Assembly: GCA_039927975.1 (NCBI GenBank)
Contig: JBDSTZ010000609.1
Location: 1 to 10,936 of the forward strand
Reading direction: 5' to 3'
Length of the DNA: 10,936 nucleotides
Source: JBDSTZ01 sp039927975
GTDB lineage: Bacteria > Pseudomonadota > Gammaproteobacteria > Burkholderiales > Burkholderiaceae_D
Shown here piece by piece: positions 1 to 7,521 of this stretch. Both the position numbers and the translations under genes were made by a program. The notes under the pieces were generated by a model that saw only the letters and a list, made by a program, of their open reading frames with translations, was not told the DNA's origin and did not search any database. Every line of letters begins with the position of its first letter. Position 1 is the first letter of the stretch.

Positions 1-866
1 CTTTGATCGAGTTCGTACACTGTCTTCCCGCGAAGCTTGAGCGCTTCCGAGACGTACAAAAAATTTTCGGAATGGCCGGCGAACAGCAGGCCATTCGGTT
101 TCATGAGCGGGACGAAGCGGCCGAGGATCTTGCGCTGGGTGGCCTTGTCGAAGTAGATCATCACATTGCGGCAGAAGATGACGTCGAACTGGCCGCCCAC
201 CGGCCAGCTGTCGGCCAGCAGATTGAGCTGGCGGAAGGTCACCAGCTGGCGCAGTTCGGGACGCACCCGCACCATGCCGGCCTGCTCGCCTTTGCCGCGC
301 AAGAAGAAGCGCTTGGCGCGCTCGGTGGCCATCTTGTCGAGCCGCTCGATGCCGTACACGCCTCGGTCGCCCACCGCCAGCACATTGGTGTCGATGTCGG
401 TGGCGACGATCGTCACCGGCGGCGTGAGCGTGTTGAAGGCTTCGCAGGCGGTCATGGCGATCGAATACGGCTCCTCGCCGGTCGAACTGGCCGAGCACCA
501 GATCGTGATCGGGCCGGACAGCGATTTCAGATGGTCGGCCAGCAGCGGAAAATGGTGGGCTTCGCGAAAGAAGGAAGTCAGGTTGGTGGTCAGCGCGTTG
601 ATGAACGATTCCCACTCCTCGCCCAGGCGGCCGGCTTCGAGCTCGTCGAGGTAGGTGTCGAAGGAGACGATGCCGGTCGCGCGCAGACGCCGCGCCAGGC
701 GGCTGTAGACCATTTCCTGCTTGCTGTCGGCGAGCGAAATCCCGGCGCGCGCGTAAATCAGTGCGCGCACCCGCTCGAAGTCACGCCTGGTGAAGTCGAA
801 TTCCTTGGTAGTGTCAGATTTATTTTGCGGCACGTCTTTATCTTTCCAGTGTTTCGAAAACCGCAT
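1..866 (-). CDS. cheR: CheR, chemoreceptor glutamate methyltransferase (3' end cut by the window edge)
   Basis: Transfers methyl groups from SAM to receptor glutamates for adaptation. Translating the minus strand from ATG 864-866 gives 288 codons with no stop before the edge. E. coli CheR has 286 residues, so only a few C-terminal residues should be missing. Visible: an N-terminal helical domain with IYARAGISLADSKQEMVYSRL (about 37-57), TNLTSFFRE (94-102), the SAM-binding STGEEPYSIAM (128-138), ATDID (155-159), a beta-subdomain with FFLRGKG (187-193) and VIFCRNVMIYFD (229-240). The beta-subdomain is the part that binds receptor tails, and the preceding receptor ends in DWEEF. An in-frame TAG lies 9 bases upstream of the ATG, so the start cannot move far up. 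The ATG has no clear ribosome site; a GTG at 831-833 has GGAAAG upstream and would remove 11 residues, so that start is a real alternative. It follows the receptor gene by 54 bases. Confidence 0.95.
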   Translation of the reverse strand, partial: MRFSKHWKDKDVPQNKSDTTKEFDFTRRDFERVRALIYARAGISLADSKQEMVYSRLARRLRATGIVSFDTYLDELEAGRLGEEWESFINALTTNLTSFFREAHHFPLLADHLKSLSGPITIWCSASSTGEEPYSIAMTACEAFNTLTPPVTIVATDIDTNVLAVGDRGVYGIERLDKMATERAKRFFLRGKGEQAGMVRVRPELRQLVTFRQLNLLADSWPVGGQFDVIFCRNVMIYFDKATQRKILGRFVPLMKPNGLLFAGHSENFLYVSEALKLRGKTVYELDQ

Positions 867-920
867 CGTGCACTACTGTCGCAGCGTCTGTCCCGCGTGA
901 ACCTCTTCTTGGCTAGAACG

Positions 921-2645
921 TTAGAACTCTTCCCAGTCGTCGGTCACGACCGCCGCCTTTTTCGGCTTCGGCAGCGCGGCGCGCTCGGGCTTGTCGGCCG
1001 GCTTGTCCAGTTTGGGACCGGCCGGCGCCACCGCCACAGGGGCCGCGGCCGGCTTCACCACCCGCCTTGGCGGCGGCGGGCGCAGGGCTTTTTCGGCGTC
1101 GCCATCGAGCTTGAACACGCTCATTGCGCGGGCGACGATTTCGGCCTGCTCCTGCATCGATTCGGCCGCCGCGGCGGCTTGCTCGACCAGGGCGGAATTT
1201 TGCTGGGTCATTTCGTCCATCTCGGTGATGGCGACGTTGACTTCCTCGATGCCCAGGCTCTGTTCCTGGGTCGCGGCGGTGATCTCGCCCATGATGTCGG
1301 CGACCTGGCGGATCGAGGTGACGATCAGTTCCATGGTCTGGCCGGCCTGGTCGACCAGGCGACTGCCGGCGTCGACCTTGTCGACCGAATCGCCGATCAG
1401 CGACTTGATCTCTTTCGCCGCGCCGGCCGAGCGCTGGGCCAGGTTGCGCACTTCGGCGGCGACGACGGCGAAGCCGCGCCCCTGCTCGCCGGCGCGCGCC
1501 GCTTCGACCGCCGCGTTCAGCGCGAGGATGTTGGTCTGGAAGGCGATGCCGTCGATGACGCCGATGATGTCGACGATCTTGCGCGAGCTCTCCTTGATCG
1601 AGCCCATGGTGTCGACCACTTCCGACACCACCTTGCCGCCTTGCGCGGCGACCGAGGAAGCCGACACGGCCAGCTGGTTGGCCTGGCGCGCATTGTCGGC
1701 GTTCTGCTTGACGGTGCTGGTCAGTTCTTCCATCGAGCTGGCGGTCTGCTCGAGCGAACTGGCTTGCGACTCGGTGCGCGACGACAGGTCGGCGTTGCCG
1801 GAGGCGATCTCCAGCGAGGCGGTGGTGATGGTGTCGGTACCGAGACGCACTTCGCCAACGGTGCGCGCCAGGCTCTGGTTCATGTCCTTGAGCGCCTGCA
1901 GCAATTCGCTCGTTTCGTCCTGGCCTTCGACCTCGACGTGGGCGGTCAATTCGCCGGCGGCGACCTTGCGCGCCGCGCTTACCGCCGCTTCGAGCGGGGT
2001 GGTGATCGAGCGCGAAATGAACATGGCGAAGCCGATGCCGATGGCGACGGCCAAAAGACCCAGGCCCGCCAGCATCATGTTGAGCTGACCGTCGGCGGCC
2101 AGCGAGGCCTTCATCGACAGGTCGCCGGCCGCCTGGTGCAGGCCGAGCAGCTTGTCGAGCAGCGCCAGCGCCTGGTCGTTGAGCGGGGCGACCCGGGTGC
2201 TGACGACCTTGCCTGCGCCCACCGGGCCGGCGTCCGCCGCCATGGTCTGCACTTCCTTGACGGCGACATCGATCTGCCGGTCGATCACGGCGATGTCAGC
2301 CACCAGCTTCTTCTCGGCGTCGTCCATGCCGTCGGCCAGCAGCTTGTCGCGCGCCTCGTCGTAACGCTTGCGCTGCAGCTTGAATTCGGCGCCCTCTTTC
2401 TCGATCAAAGCCGGGTCGACGTTCAGGGCCATATTGCGCACCGCGATGGCGCCCTGCAGCATGGCGTTCTTCATCGCGCCGGCATGCTGTTTCTTGGCGG
2501 TGGTCAGATTCTGGGCGCTCACCAGCCCGGCCTTGTTGGCGCCATTGAGCACGTTGGCCAGCACCAGGGTGACCACCAGGATCAACAGGATGCTGCCGAA
2601 GCCGAACATCAGGCGGGTGCCGATTCTATAGTCGCGCAAATTCAT
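921..2645 (-). CDS. Methyl-accepting chemotaxis protein with CheR-docking tail
   Basis: Transmembrane chemoreceptor of 574 residues that controls CheA through CheW. Order: short cytoplasmic N-terminus, TM1 about 13-31, a helical periplasmic sensor about 32-188 of the four-helix-bundle type, TM2 about 189-211, HAMP about 211-265, and a signalling coiled coil about 270-510. The hairpin tip at 363-399 includes IAFQTNILALNAAVEAARAG, the almost invariant CheA/CheW contact. A Pro/Ala/Lys-rich linker (516-569) leads to the last five residues DWEEF, resembling the NWETF tail of Tsr that binds CheR and CheB. AGGAG lies 5 bases before the ATG. It sits 48 bases after cheW and is followed by cheR, so receptor and methyltransferase are probably co-transcribed. 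The ligand cannot be read from the sequence. Tsr/Tar-like naming would be by position only, so no symbol is given. Confidence 0.96.
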   Translation of the reverse strand: MNLRDYRIGTRLMFGFGSILLILVVTLVLANVLNGANKAGLVSAQNLTTAKKQHAGAMKNAMLQGAIAVRNMALNVDPALIEKEGAEFKLQRKRYDEARDKLLADGMDDAEKKLVADIAVIDRQIDVAVKEVQTMAADAGPVGAGKVVSTRVAPLNDQALALLDKLLGLHQAAGDLSMKASLAADGQLNMMLAGLGLLAVAIGIGFAMFISRSITTPLEAAVSAARKVAAGELTAHVEVEGQDETSELLQALKDMNQSLARTVGEVRLGTDTITTASLEIASGNADLSSRTESQASSLEQTASSMEELTSTVKQNADNARQANQLAVSASSVAAQGGKVVSEVVDTMGSIKESSRKIVDIIGVIDGIAFQTNILALNAAVEAARAGEQGRGFAVVAAEVRNLAQRSAGAAKEIKSLIGDSVDKVDAGSRLVDQAGQTMELIVTSIRQVADIMGEITAATQEQSLGIEEVNVAITEMDEMTQQNSALVEQAAAAAESMQEQAEIVARAMSVFKLDGDAEKALRPPPPRRVVKPAAAPVAVAPAGPKLDKPADKPERAALPKPKKAAVVTDDWEEF

Positions 2646-2693
2646 GGATTCTCCTGACCGGTTCTGCGGTGGCTATTACGGGTGCGCTGCACT

Positions 2694-3194
2694 TTACGCG
2701 GCGAGTTTTTCGACCAGGCCCATTTCGCTCGACGACATCAGCTTGTCGATGTCGATCAGGATCAGCATGCGCTCGTCGACCGTGCCCAGGCCGACCAGGT
2801 AGTCTGAATTGAACACCGCGCCCATTTCTGGCGCCGGCTTGACCTGATCGGCCGACAGGGTGGTGACGTCGGAGACGCTGTCGACCACCATGCCCATGAT
2901 GCGCCCGCCGATGTTCAGGATGATCACCACGGTGAACTGGTCGTACACCGGCGTGCCCAGCTTGAACTTGATGCGCATGTCGACCACCGGGATGATGATG
3001 CCGCGCAGGTTGATGACGCCCTTGATGAATTCAGGCGCGTTGGCGATGCGGGTGACCGCCTCGTAGCCGCGGATCTCCTGCACCTTGAGGATATCGATGC
3101 CGTATTCCTCCGAGCCGAGGGTAAAGGCGAGAAATTCGCTGCCTGCGCCGTCCTTGATATCGCCGGCCTTGCTGCTTGTTGCGGTCATCGACAT
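2694..3194 (-). CDS. cheW: CheW, receptor-kinase coupling protein
   Basis: Scaffold linking chemoreceptors to CheA in the polar array. 166 residues, almost exactly the length of E. coli CheW (167). The single CheW domain covers about residues 19-155: EFLAFTLGSEEYGIDILKVQ (20-39), the conserved IKGVINLRGIIIPVVDMR block (57-74) and VVDSVSDVTTL (102-112). A short disordered N-terminus (MSMTATSSKAG) precedes it. The start at 3194 has AAGGA 8 bases upstream; a second ATG two codons later (3188) is possible but less well spaced. It lies 68 bases after cheA, separated by a strong hairpin, and 48 bases before the receptor gene. Confidence 0.97.
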   Translation of the reverse strand: MSMTATSSKAGDIKDGAGSEFLAFTLGSEEYGIDILKVQEIRGYEAVTRIANAPEFIKGVINLRGIIIPVVDMRIKFKLGTPVYDQFTVVIILNIGGRIMGMVVDSVSDVTTLSADQVKPAPEMGAVFNSDYLVGLGTVDERMLILIDIDKLMSSSEMGLVEKLAA

Positions 3195-3243
3195 GATGGT
3201 TGTCCTTGAATGAATTGGTTAGACACTAGATTGATCTGAAAGT

Positions 3244-3262
3244 GCGCCCGCCGTGCGGGCGC
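3244..3262 (-). other. Perfect hairpin directly at the cheA stop codon
   Basis: GCGCCCGC, loop of 3, GCGGGCGC: a perfect 8-bp GC stem whose first base follows the cheA TAA (3263-3265). No T-run follows (ACTTTCAG on the minus strand), so it is not a standard intrinsic terminator. It may shield the cheA message from 3' exonucleases or cause partial termination before cheW; this is inference. Confidence 0.6.
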
Positions 3263-5467
3263 TTATGAAAATACCGTGTCGTCGGCCAGCTGGCGCGACG
3301 AGCGCATCACCGCCGAGACATCGAGAATGAGCGAGACGCCACCGTCGCCGAGGATGGTGGCGCCCGAGATGCCGGTCACCTTGCGGTAGTTCGACTCGAG
3401 GTTCTTGACCACCACCTGCTGCTGGCCGACCAGGTCGTCGACGAACAGGCCGGCCTTGCGGCCTTCCGATTCGAGGATCACGATGATGCCCTCGGACGGA
3501 TTGGTGAAGCGCGGTTCGATGTCGAACATCTGGTAGAGCGGAATGAGCGGCAGGTATTCGCCGCGCACCTTGATCACCTGGCCCTTGCCGCTGATGTCCT
3601 TGATGTCTTCCGGCGCCGGCTGCAGCGATTCGACCACGAAGCCGAGCGGCAGGATGTAGACTTCCTCGCCGCAGCGGATCGACATGCCGTCGAGGATGGC
3701 GAGCGTCAGCGGCAGCGAAATCGAGATGGTGGTGCCGAAGCCCTTGGCCGAGCGGATGTCGACCGAGCCACCCATGGCGGTGATGTTGCGCTTGACGACA
3801 TCCATGCCGACGCCGCGTCCGGAGACGTCGGTGACCGCTTCGGCGGTCGAAAAACCGGGGGCGAAAATAAGCTGCCAGACCTCGCTGTCGCTCATCGCGT
3901 CCGACACCGGCAAGCCGTTCTGGGCGGCCTTGGCGAGAATCCGCTCGCGGTTCAAGCCGCCGCCGTCGTCGGATACTTCGATGACGATGTAGCCGCCCTG
4001 GTGGCCGGCCGAGAGGAACAGACGGCCGGACTCGGTCTTGCCGGCGGCGACACGCGCGGCCGGCAGTTCGATGCCATGGTCGATACTGTTGCGCACCAGG
4101 TGGGTGAGCGGATCGACGATGCGTTCGATCAGGCCCTTGTCCAGTTCCGTGGCGGCGCCGTTGGTGATGAAGTCGACCTTCTTGCCCAGCTTGGCCGCCA
4201 GGTCGCGCACCATGCGCGGAAAGCGCGAGAACACGAAGTCCATCGGCATCATGCGGATCGACATGACCGCTTCCTGCAGGTCGCGGGTGTTGCGGGTGAG
4301 CTGGCTGACGCTGTTGAGCAGGCGCTCGTGGACCATCGGATCGAGGCCGTCGCTGCGCTGCTCGATCATGGCCTGGGTGATCACCAGTTCGCCAATCAGG
4401 TTGATCAGCTGGTCGACCTTCTCGATCGAGACGCGGATCGAGGACGATTCGGCGCCCGGCGCCAGGCTCTTGTCTTCCTTCTTGATCAGGCCACCGGTCT
4501 TCTTGTCGATCAGGCCGTCGAGCACTTCGGCGGCCTCGATGCGCGGCGCGGCGACCGGCGCGGCCGGCCTGGGCGCGGGCGGCGTGGCGACAATGCCGGC
4601 GTCGGCGCGGATTTGTTCGATCGGCTGGAAGAAGCCGTAACCGAGGTCGTCGTCGGAAGTTGGCAACGGCGCCTCGGCGGCCGCGTTGGCGGCTTTTTCG
4701 TCAGCGTCAAGCGGGTCGAAGAAACCGTAGCCCTGGTCCATTTCGACCTTCGCGCGGGCGGCCGCCTCGATGGCTTGCTGCTCGGGCGTCAAGGCCGGCG
4801 CCTCGAAAATCTTCAGGTCTTCGGGATTAAGCACGAAGGAGCAGATCGCGATGATGTCGTCGAGGCTCTCGTGGGTGGTGAGGGTCAGCGCGTAGCGTTC
4901 GCCGCCGAGCGGGGTGACCGAAATGCGGCCGAGCAGGCCCAGTTCGGCGGCCAGCGCGTTGACGTCGCGCTCTTCCACCTTGGGCAATTCGACCTTGAAG
5001 CGGCGCCCGCCGGGACCTGGCAGCGGCTTGACCTCGGTCTGGACGAACGACGGCGCGACCGGCGCGGCGGCCGGCACCACGTCCTGCGACAATTCCTGCA
5101 GCATCATGCGCACATTGGCGACCGATTCCTGGTCGACGGGCGAACCGTTGCGGTGGCCGTCGAGCTGCATCTTGAGGATGTCCTTGGCCGCCAGGAAGGC
5201 GTCGACATGCTCGGCGGTGAGCGTCATTTCGCCCTTGCGGATGCGGTCGAGCAGCGACTCGAGCACGTGGGTGACCTCGCTCATGTCGTTCAAGCCGAAG
5301 GTCGACGAGCCGCCCTTGATGGAATGGGCGGTGCGGAAAATCGCGTTCAGATCTTCAGGGTCCGGATGCGCGATATCGACGGCCAGCAGCAGCCGTTCCT
5401 TTTCCGCCAGCAGTTCTTCAGCCTCATCGAAAAAGACCTGGTAAAACTGGCTTATGTCGATGGTCAT
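3263..5467 (-). CDS. cheA: CheA, chemotaxis histidine kinase
   Basis: Central kinase of the chemoreceptor array, phosphorylating CheY and CheB. 734 residues (E. coli 654). P1 HPt domain about 1-105 with the phosphorylated His48 in RTAHSIKGGSSTFG. A P2-like domain lies about 155-222. A long linker, about 223-342, contains GYGFF at 246-250 and again at 276-280. P3 dimerisation helices about 343-405 include VDQLINLIGELVITQAMIE. P4 ATPase: N box HLVRNSIDHG (456-465), G1 DDGGG (500-504), F box FAPGFS (535-540) and G2 GRGVGMDVV (550-558). P5 CheW-like regulatory domain about 590-734. All catalytic motifs are intact. GGAG lies 7 bases before the ATG. It is 54 bases downstream of cheY, and a hairpin abuts its stop. 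The extra length compared with E. coli lies mainly in the linker between P2 and P3. Confidence 0.98.
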   Translation of the reverse strand: MTIDISQFYQVFFDEAEELLAEKERLLLAVDIAHPDPEDLNAIFRTAHSIKGGSSTFGLNDMSEVTHVLESLLDRIRKGEMTLTAEHVDAFLAAKDILKMQLDGHRNGSPVDQESVANVRMMLQELSQDVVPAAAPVAPSFVQTEVKPLPGPGGRRFKVELPKVEERDVNALAAELGLLGRISVTPLGGERYALTLTTHESLDDIIAICSFVLNPEDLKIFEAPALTPEQQAIEAAARAKVEMDQGYGFFDPLDADEKAANAAAEAPLPTSDDDLGYGFFQPIEQIRADAGIVATPPAPRPAAPVAAPRIEAAEVLDGLIDKKTGGLIKKEDKSLAPGAESSSIRVSIEKVDQLINLIGELVITQAMIEQRSDGLDPMVHERLLNSVSQLTRNTRDLQEAVMSIRMMPMDFVFSRFPRMVRDLAAKLGKKVDFITNGAATELDKGLIERIVDPLTHLVRNSIDHGIELPAARVAAGKTESGRLFLSAGHQGGYIVIEVSDDGGGLNRERILAKAAQNGLPVSDAMSDSEVWQLIFAPGFSTAEAVTDVSGRGVGMDVVKRNITAMGGSVDIRSAKGFGTTISISLPLTLAILDGMSIRCGEEVYILPLGFVVESLQPAPEDIKDISGKGQVIKVRGEYLPLIPLYQMFDIEPRFTNPSEGIIVILESEGRKAGLFVDDLVGQQQVVVKNLESNYRKVTGISGATILGDGGVSLILDVSAVMRSSRQLADDTVFS

Positions 5468-5521
5468 GTTGGAACTCCGTCAGTGTGGCGATGCGTCATT
5501 GCGTGTACTCCCCAGCGTGCA

Positions 5522-5887
5522 TCAGCCGATGACTTTTTTGACCACTTCGATCAGGCGTTGCGGGTCAAACGGCTTGACCAGCCAGCCATTCGCGCCGGCT
5601 GCGCGGCCCTTCATCTTCATCTCGTCGGACGACTCGGTGGTGAGCATCAGGATCGGCGTCTTTTCGTAGGTCGGCAAGCCGCGCAGCAGCTTGATCAGCG
5701 ACAGGCCGTCCATGCGCGGCATGTTCTGGTCGGTCAGCACCAGGTCGACCGGCTGCAGCTTTGCTTTTTCAAGCCCGTCCTGGCCGTCGACCGCTTCGAT
5801 GACGAGATAGCCGGCCGCCTTCAGGCTGAACGCCACCATCTGGCGCAATGAGCTTGAATCGTCGACTGCGAGAATTGTTTTAGCCAT
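5522..5887 (-). CDS. cheY: CheY-type single-domain response regulator
   Basis: Receiver-only response regulator of 121 residues that, when phosphorylated, should bind the flagellar switch protein FliM. Key residues: acidic pair D9-D10, phosphoacceptor D53 (LVLTDQNMPRMDG), T83 and K105 (in VKPF). These align with E. coli D12-D13, D57, T87 and K109. The position equivalent to the switch residue Tyr106 is Trp102 (GANGWLVKPF), so signalling is conserved in type but not identical to E. coli CheY. AGGAG lies 5 bases before the ATG. It stands first after the terminator at 5940-5973 and directly upstream of cheA, which suggests the start of a cheY-cheA-cheW-receptor-cheR unit. Many betaproteobacteria have another cheY near cheZ, so this one could be a phosphate sink or a CheA-proximal regulator rather than the main motor signal. 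Confidence 0.95.
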   Translation of the reverse strand: MAKTILAVDDSSSLRQMVAFSLKAAGYLVIEAVDGQDGLEKAKLQPVDLVLTDQNMPRMDGLSLIKLLRGLPTYEKTPILMLTTESSDEMKMKGRAAGANGWLVKPFDPQRLIEVVKKVIG

Positions 5888-5939
5888 CTTTGCTCCTGCT
5901 TGTTATATCCGGGGCCGGGGCCCATTTTTGGTCAATCAT

Positions 5940-5973
5940 AAAAAAACGCCACCGGCGGCGCGCGGCCGCCGGC
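5940..5973 (-). terminator. Intrinsic terminator after the cheZ-like gene
   Basis: On the minus strand CCGGCGGC, a 5-base loop and GCCGCCGG form a perfect 8-bp GC stem (5952-5959 with 5965-5972), which a G-U and a C-G pair can extend. Seven T's (5940-5946) follow after a 3-5 base gap. The stem begins 7 bases beyond the stop of the cheZ-like gene. It separates motA-motB-cheZ-like from cheY onwards, so the cheY-led genes need read-through or their own promoter within about 50 bases. Confidence 0.75.
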
Positions 5974-5979
5974 GCAAAT

Positions 5980-6528
5980 CTAAAACAGTTCGATGTCGCC
6001 GCTCTCGAGGTGCTGCTGGTTCACCGCCTTGCGCAGCACGCTGCGCAGCTCGAGCGACTGGATCGCCAGGGCCATGCTGACTTTGCCAAGCAGGTCGACG
6101 ATCTCGTCGCTGTCCGAATCGGGGGCGATGTCGGCGCCGTGCGCGCCCAGCGTGCCGAGAAATTCGCGCAGGCCGGTCACGCGCTTCAAGGTGCGGTCGA
6201 TCAGCTGGCTCGTCATGTCCTGGAACTGCATGCTGGTGATGGCCGAATTGACATGCTGGCCAACTTCGCCGGACATGTCGCCCAGCCGCGCGCTTTCCTC
6301 GGGGCTCGGGGTGCCGCCGGCCAGCAGCAGATTGATGCTGGCCTGGCGCGCGCCGACGGTGCTGTGGATGGCCATGAAGCTGGCGGTCAGCTTGTCGACC
6401 GCTTCTTCAAGCAGCAACTCGGTTTGCATCAGATCGGTTTCCACTTCGGTCAAGTGCTTCTTGCCGTGGTCGGACACGCCCGACAGCAGGCGCTTCACAT
6501 GGGACCCCAATATCATTTTTTTCGCCAT
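5980..6528 (-). CDS. CheZ-like putative CheY-P phosphatase
   Basis: An alpha-helical soluble protein of 182 residues with no signal peptide or membrane segment. The key stretch MQFQDMTSQLIDR (100-112) matches the active helix of CheZ, QDFQDLTGQVIKR in E. coli. There D143 and Q147 promote CheY-P hydrolysis; the equivalents here are D104 and Q108, in a DxTxQ spacing. The N-terminal half (about 25-60) looks like a long helix that could form the CheZ four-helix bundle. The protein ends in the acidic-hydrophobic tail SGDIELF, loosely like the CheY-binding end of CheZ (…DDLLDSLGF). It is shorter than E. coli CheZ (214). I chose ATG 6526-6528: GGAG lies 8 bases upstream, while a GTG two codons earlier is too close to it. 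It is 33 bases from motB and just before cheY. A divergent CheZ paralogue is my best reading; the alternative is a conserved protein of unknown function. Confidence 0.75.
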   Translation of the reverse strand: MAKKMILGSHVKRLLSGVSDHGKKHLTEVETDLMQTELLLEEAVDKLTASFMAIHSTVGARQASINLLLAGGTPSPEESARLGDMSGEVGQHVNSAITSMQFQDMTSQLIDRTLKRVTGLREFLGTLGAHGADIAPDSDSDEIVDLLGKVSMALAIQSLELRSVLRKAVNQQHLESGDIELF

Positions 6529-6561
6529 ACCCACTTCTCCAGTTCTATCCCTGCGCCGCGC

Positions 6562-7494
6562 TCATGGCGCCGGCTTGGCGGCGCCCACCGCGGCCGCTGC
6601 CGCCTGCGCCTGCGCCGGCACTTCCAGCTGGGCGCCGTCGCGCATGAATGCTTCCTCGGTTTTCTTGTTCATGACGATGATGCTGATGCGGCGATTGATC
6701 GGGTTGAAGGGATCCTGGCGGTCGAGGTGGGCGGCCGAGGCCACACCGACCACGCGCAGGATCTTGGCGTCGCTCATGCCGCCGATGACAAGTTCACGGC
6801 GCGAGGCGTTGGCGCGGTCGGTCGACAATTCCCAGTTGCTGTAGCCGGCGTCGTTCAGGTATGGCGTCGAATCGGTGTGACCGGACAGGCCGATCCGGTT
6901 CGGCACCTCGTTGAGGACCACGCCGATCACGTGCAGGATCTCGCGCGCGTACGGTTGCAGCGAACTGCTGGCCGAAGCGAACATCGGGCGATTCTGCTCG
7001 TCGACGATCTGGATCCGCAAGCCTTCGCTGGTGATATCGAGCAGCAGCTGGTTCTTGAATTTCTTGAGCAGCGGATTGGCTTCGATGGTCGCTTCGATCT
7101 TGGCCTTGAGCGCCTGCAGGCGCACGCCTTCCTCGCGCTCGAGCGCGGCCTTGGCCGCCTTGAGGTCGTAGGTTTTCTTCTCGGCCGGGATGTCGCCCTT
7201 CTTGACCTGGCCGTCGCGCCGCGTGAGGTCCTTGCCGCCGCCCTGGATCACCGACGACGAATCGCCGCTGCCCGAGCCGCCCGACATGGCCACCTTGAGC
7301 GGCGTCTTGAAGAAATCGGAAATGCCGTTGAGGTCACCCTTGGTGGTCGAGCCGAGCAGCCACATAAGCAGGAAGAAGGCCATCATCGCGGTGACGAAGT
7401 CGGCGTACGCGATCTTCCAGGCGCCGCCGTGATGGCCGCCCGCTACCTTCTTGATGCGTTTGACGACGATCGGTCGCAAGCCCTCATCGGCCAT
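6562..7494 (-). CDS. motB: MotB, flagellar stator peptidoglycan-anchoring subunit
   Basis: Stator subunit that carries the proton-accepting aspartate and anchors the stator to peptidoglycan. 310 residues (E. coli 308). The single TM at about 28-48 (WKIAYADFVTAMMAFFLLMWLL) holds Asp32, the same number as in E. coli. A plug/linker region about 50-140 is rich in Gly, Ser and charged residues. The C-terminal OmpA-like domain, about 150-275, has LSGHTDSTPY, NWELSTDRANASRREL and NRRISIIVM. The tail is Ala/Pro-rich. ATG 7492-7494 is chosen: GGAG lies 5 bases upstream and it places Asp at 32; a GTG two codons earlier overlaps that spacing. It follows motA by 87 bases, with a UUCG hairpin in the gap. 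Confidence 0.97.
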   Translation of the reverse strand: MADEGLRPIVVKRIKKVAGGHHGGAWKIAYADFVTAMMAFFLLMWLLGSTTKGDLNGISDFFKTPLKVAMSGGSGSGDSSSVIQGGGKDLTRRDGQVKKGDIPAEKKTYDLKAAKAALEREEGVRLQALKAKIEATIEANPLLKKFKNQLLLDITSEGLRIQIVDEQNRPMFASASSSLQPYAREILHVIGVVLNEVPNRIGLSGHTDSTPYLNDAGYSNWELSTDRANASRRELVIGGMSDAKILRVVGVASAAHLDRQDPFNPINRRISIIVMNKKTEEAFMRDGAQLEVPAQAQAAAAAVGAAKPAP

Positions 7495-7521
7495 ACACAC
7501 TCCGGACCAGGTAAATCGCAG

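Noticed and set aside
3..2657. Very long plus-strand open frame (884 codons) opposite cheR and the receptor gene
   Set aside because: It is the antisense shadow of GC-rich minus-strand genes. The translation is rich in His, Arg, Gly, Asp and Gln without domains, and both genes beneath it are clear family members.
2646..2693. TAAAGTGC upstream of the receptor gene as a sigma-28 -35
   Set aside because: The nearest -10-like sequence (CCCGTAAT) is only 6 bases away instead of 11.
4001..5851. Plus-strand open frame of 616 codons, and similar ones at 5890-7554, 7606-8439 and 8846-10414
   Set aside because: Same antisense effect over cheA, motB, motA, the methyltransferase and flhC; no ribosome sites, no family motifs.
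5905..5930. Sigma-28-like promoter upstream of cheY (CAAAAATG, 10 bases, CCGGATAT)
   Set aside because: -35 only half matches, -10 at 5/8 and spacing one base short. A promoter is needed after the terminator, but this site is too weak to call.
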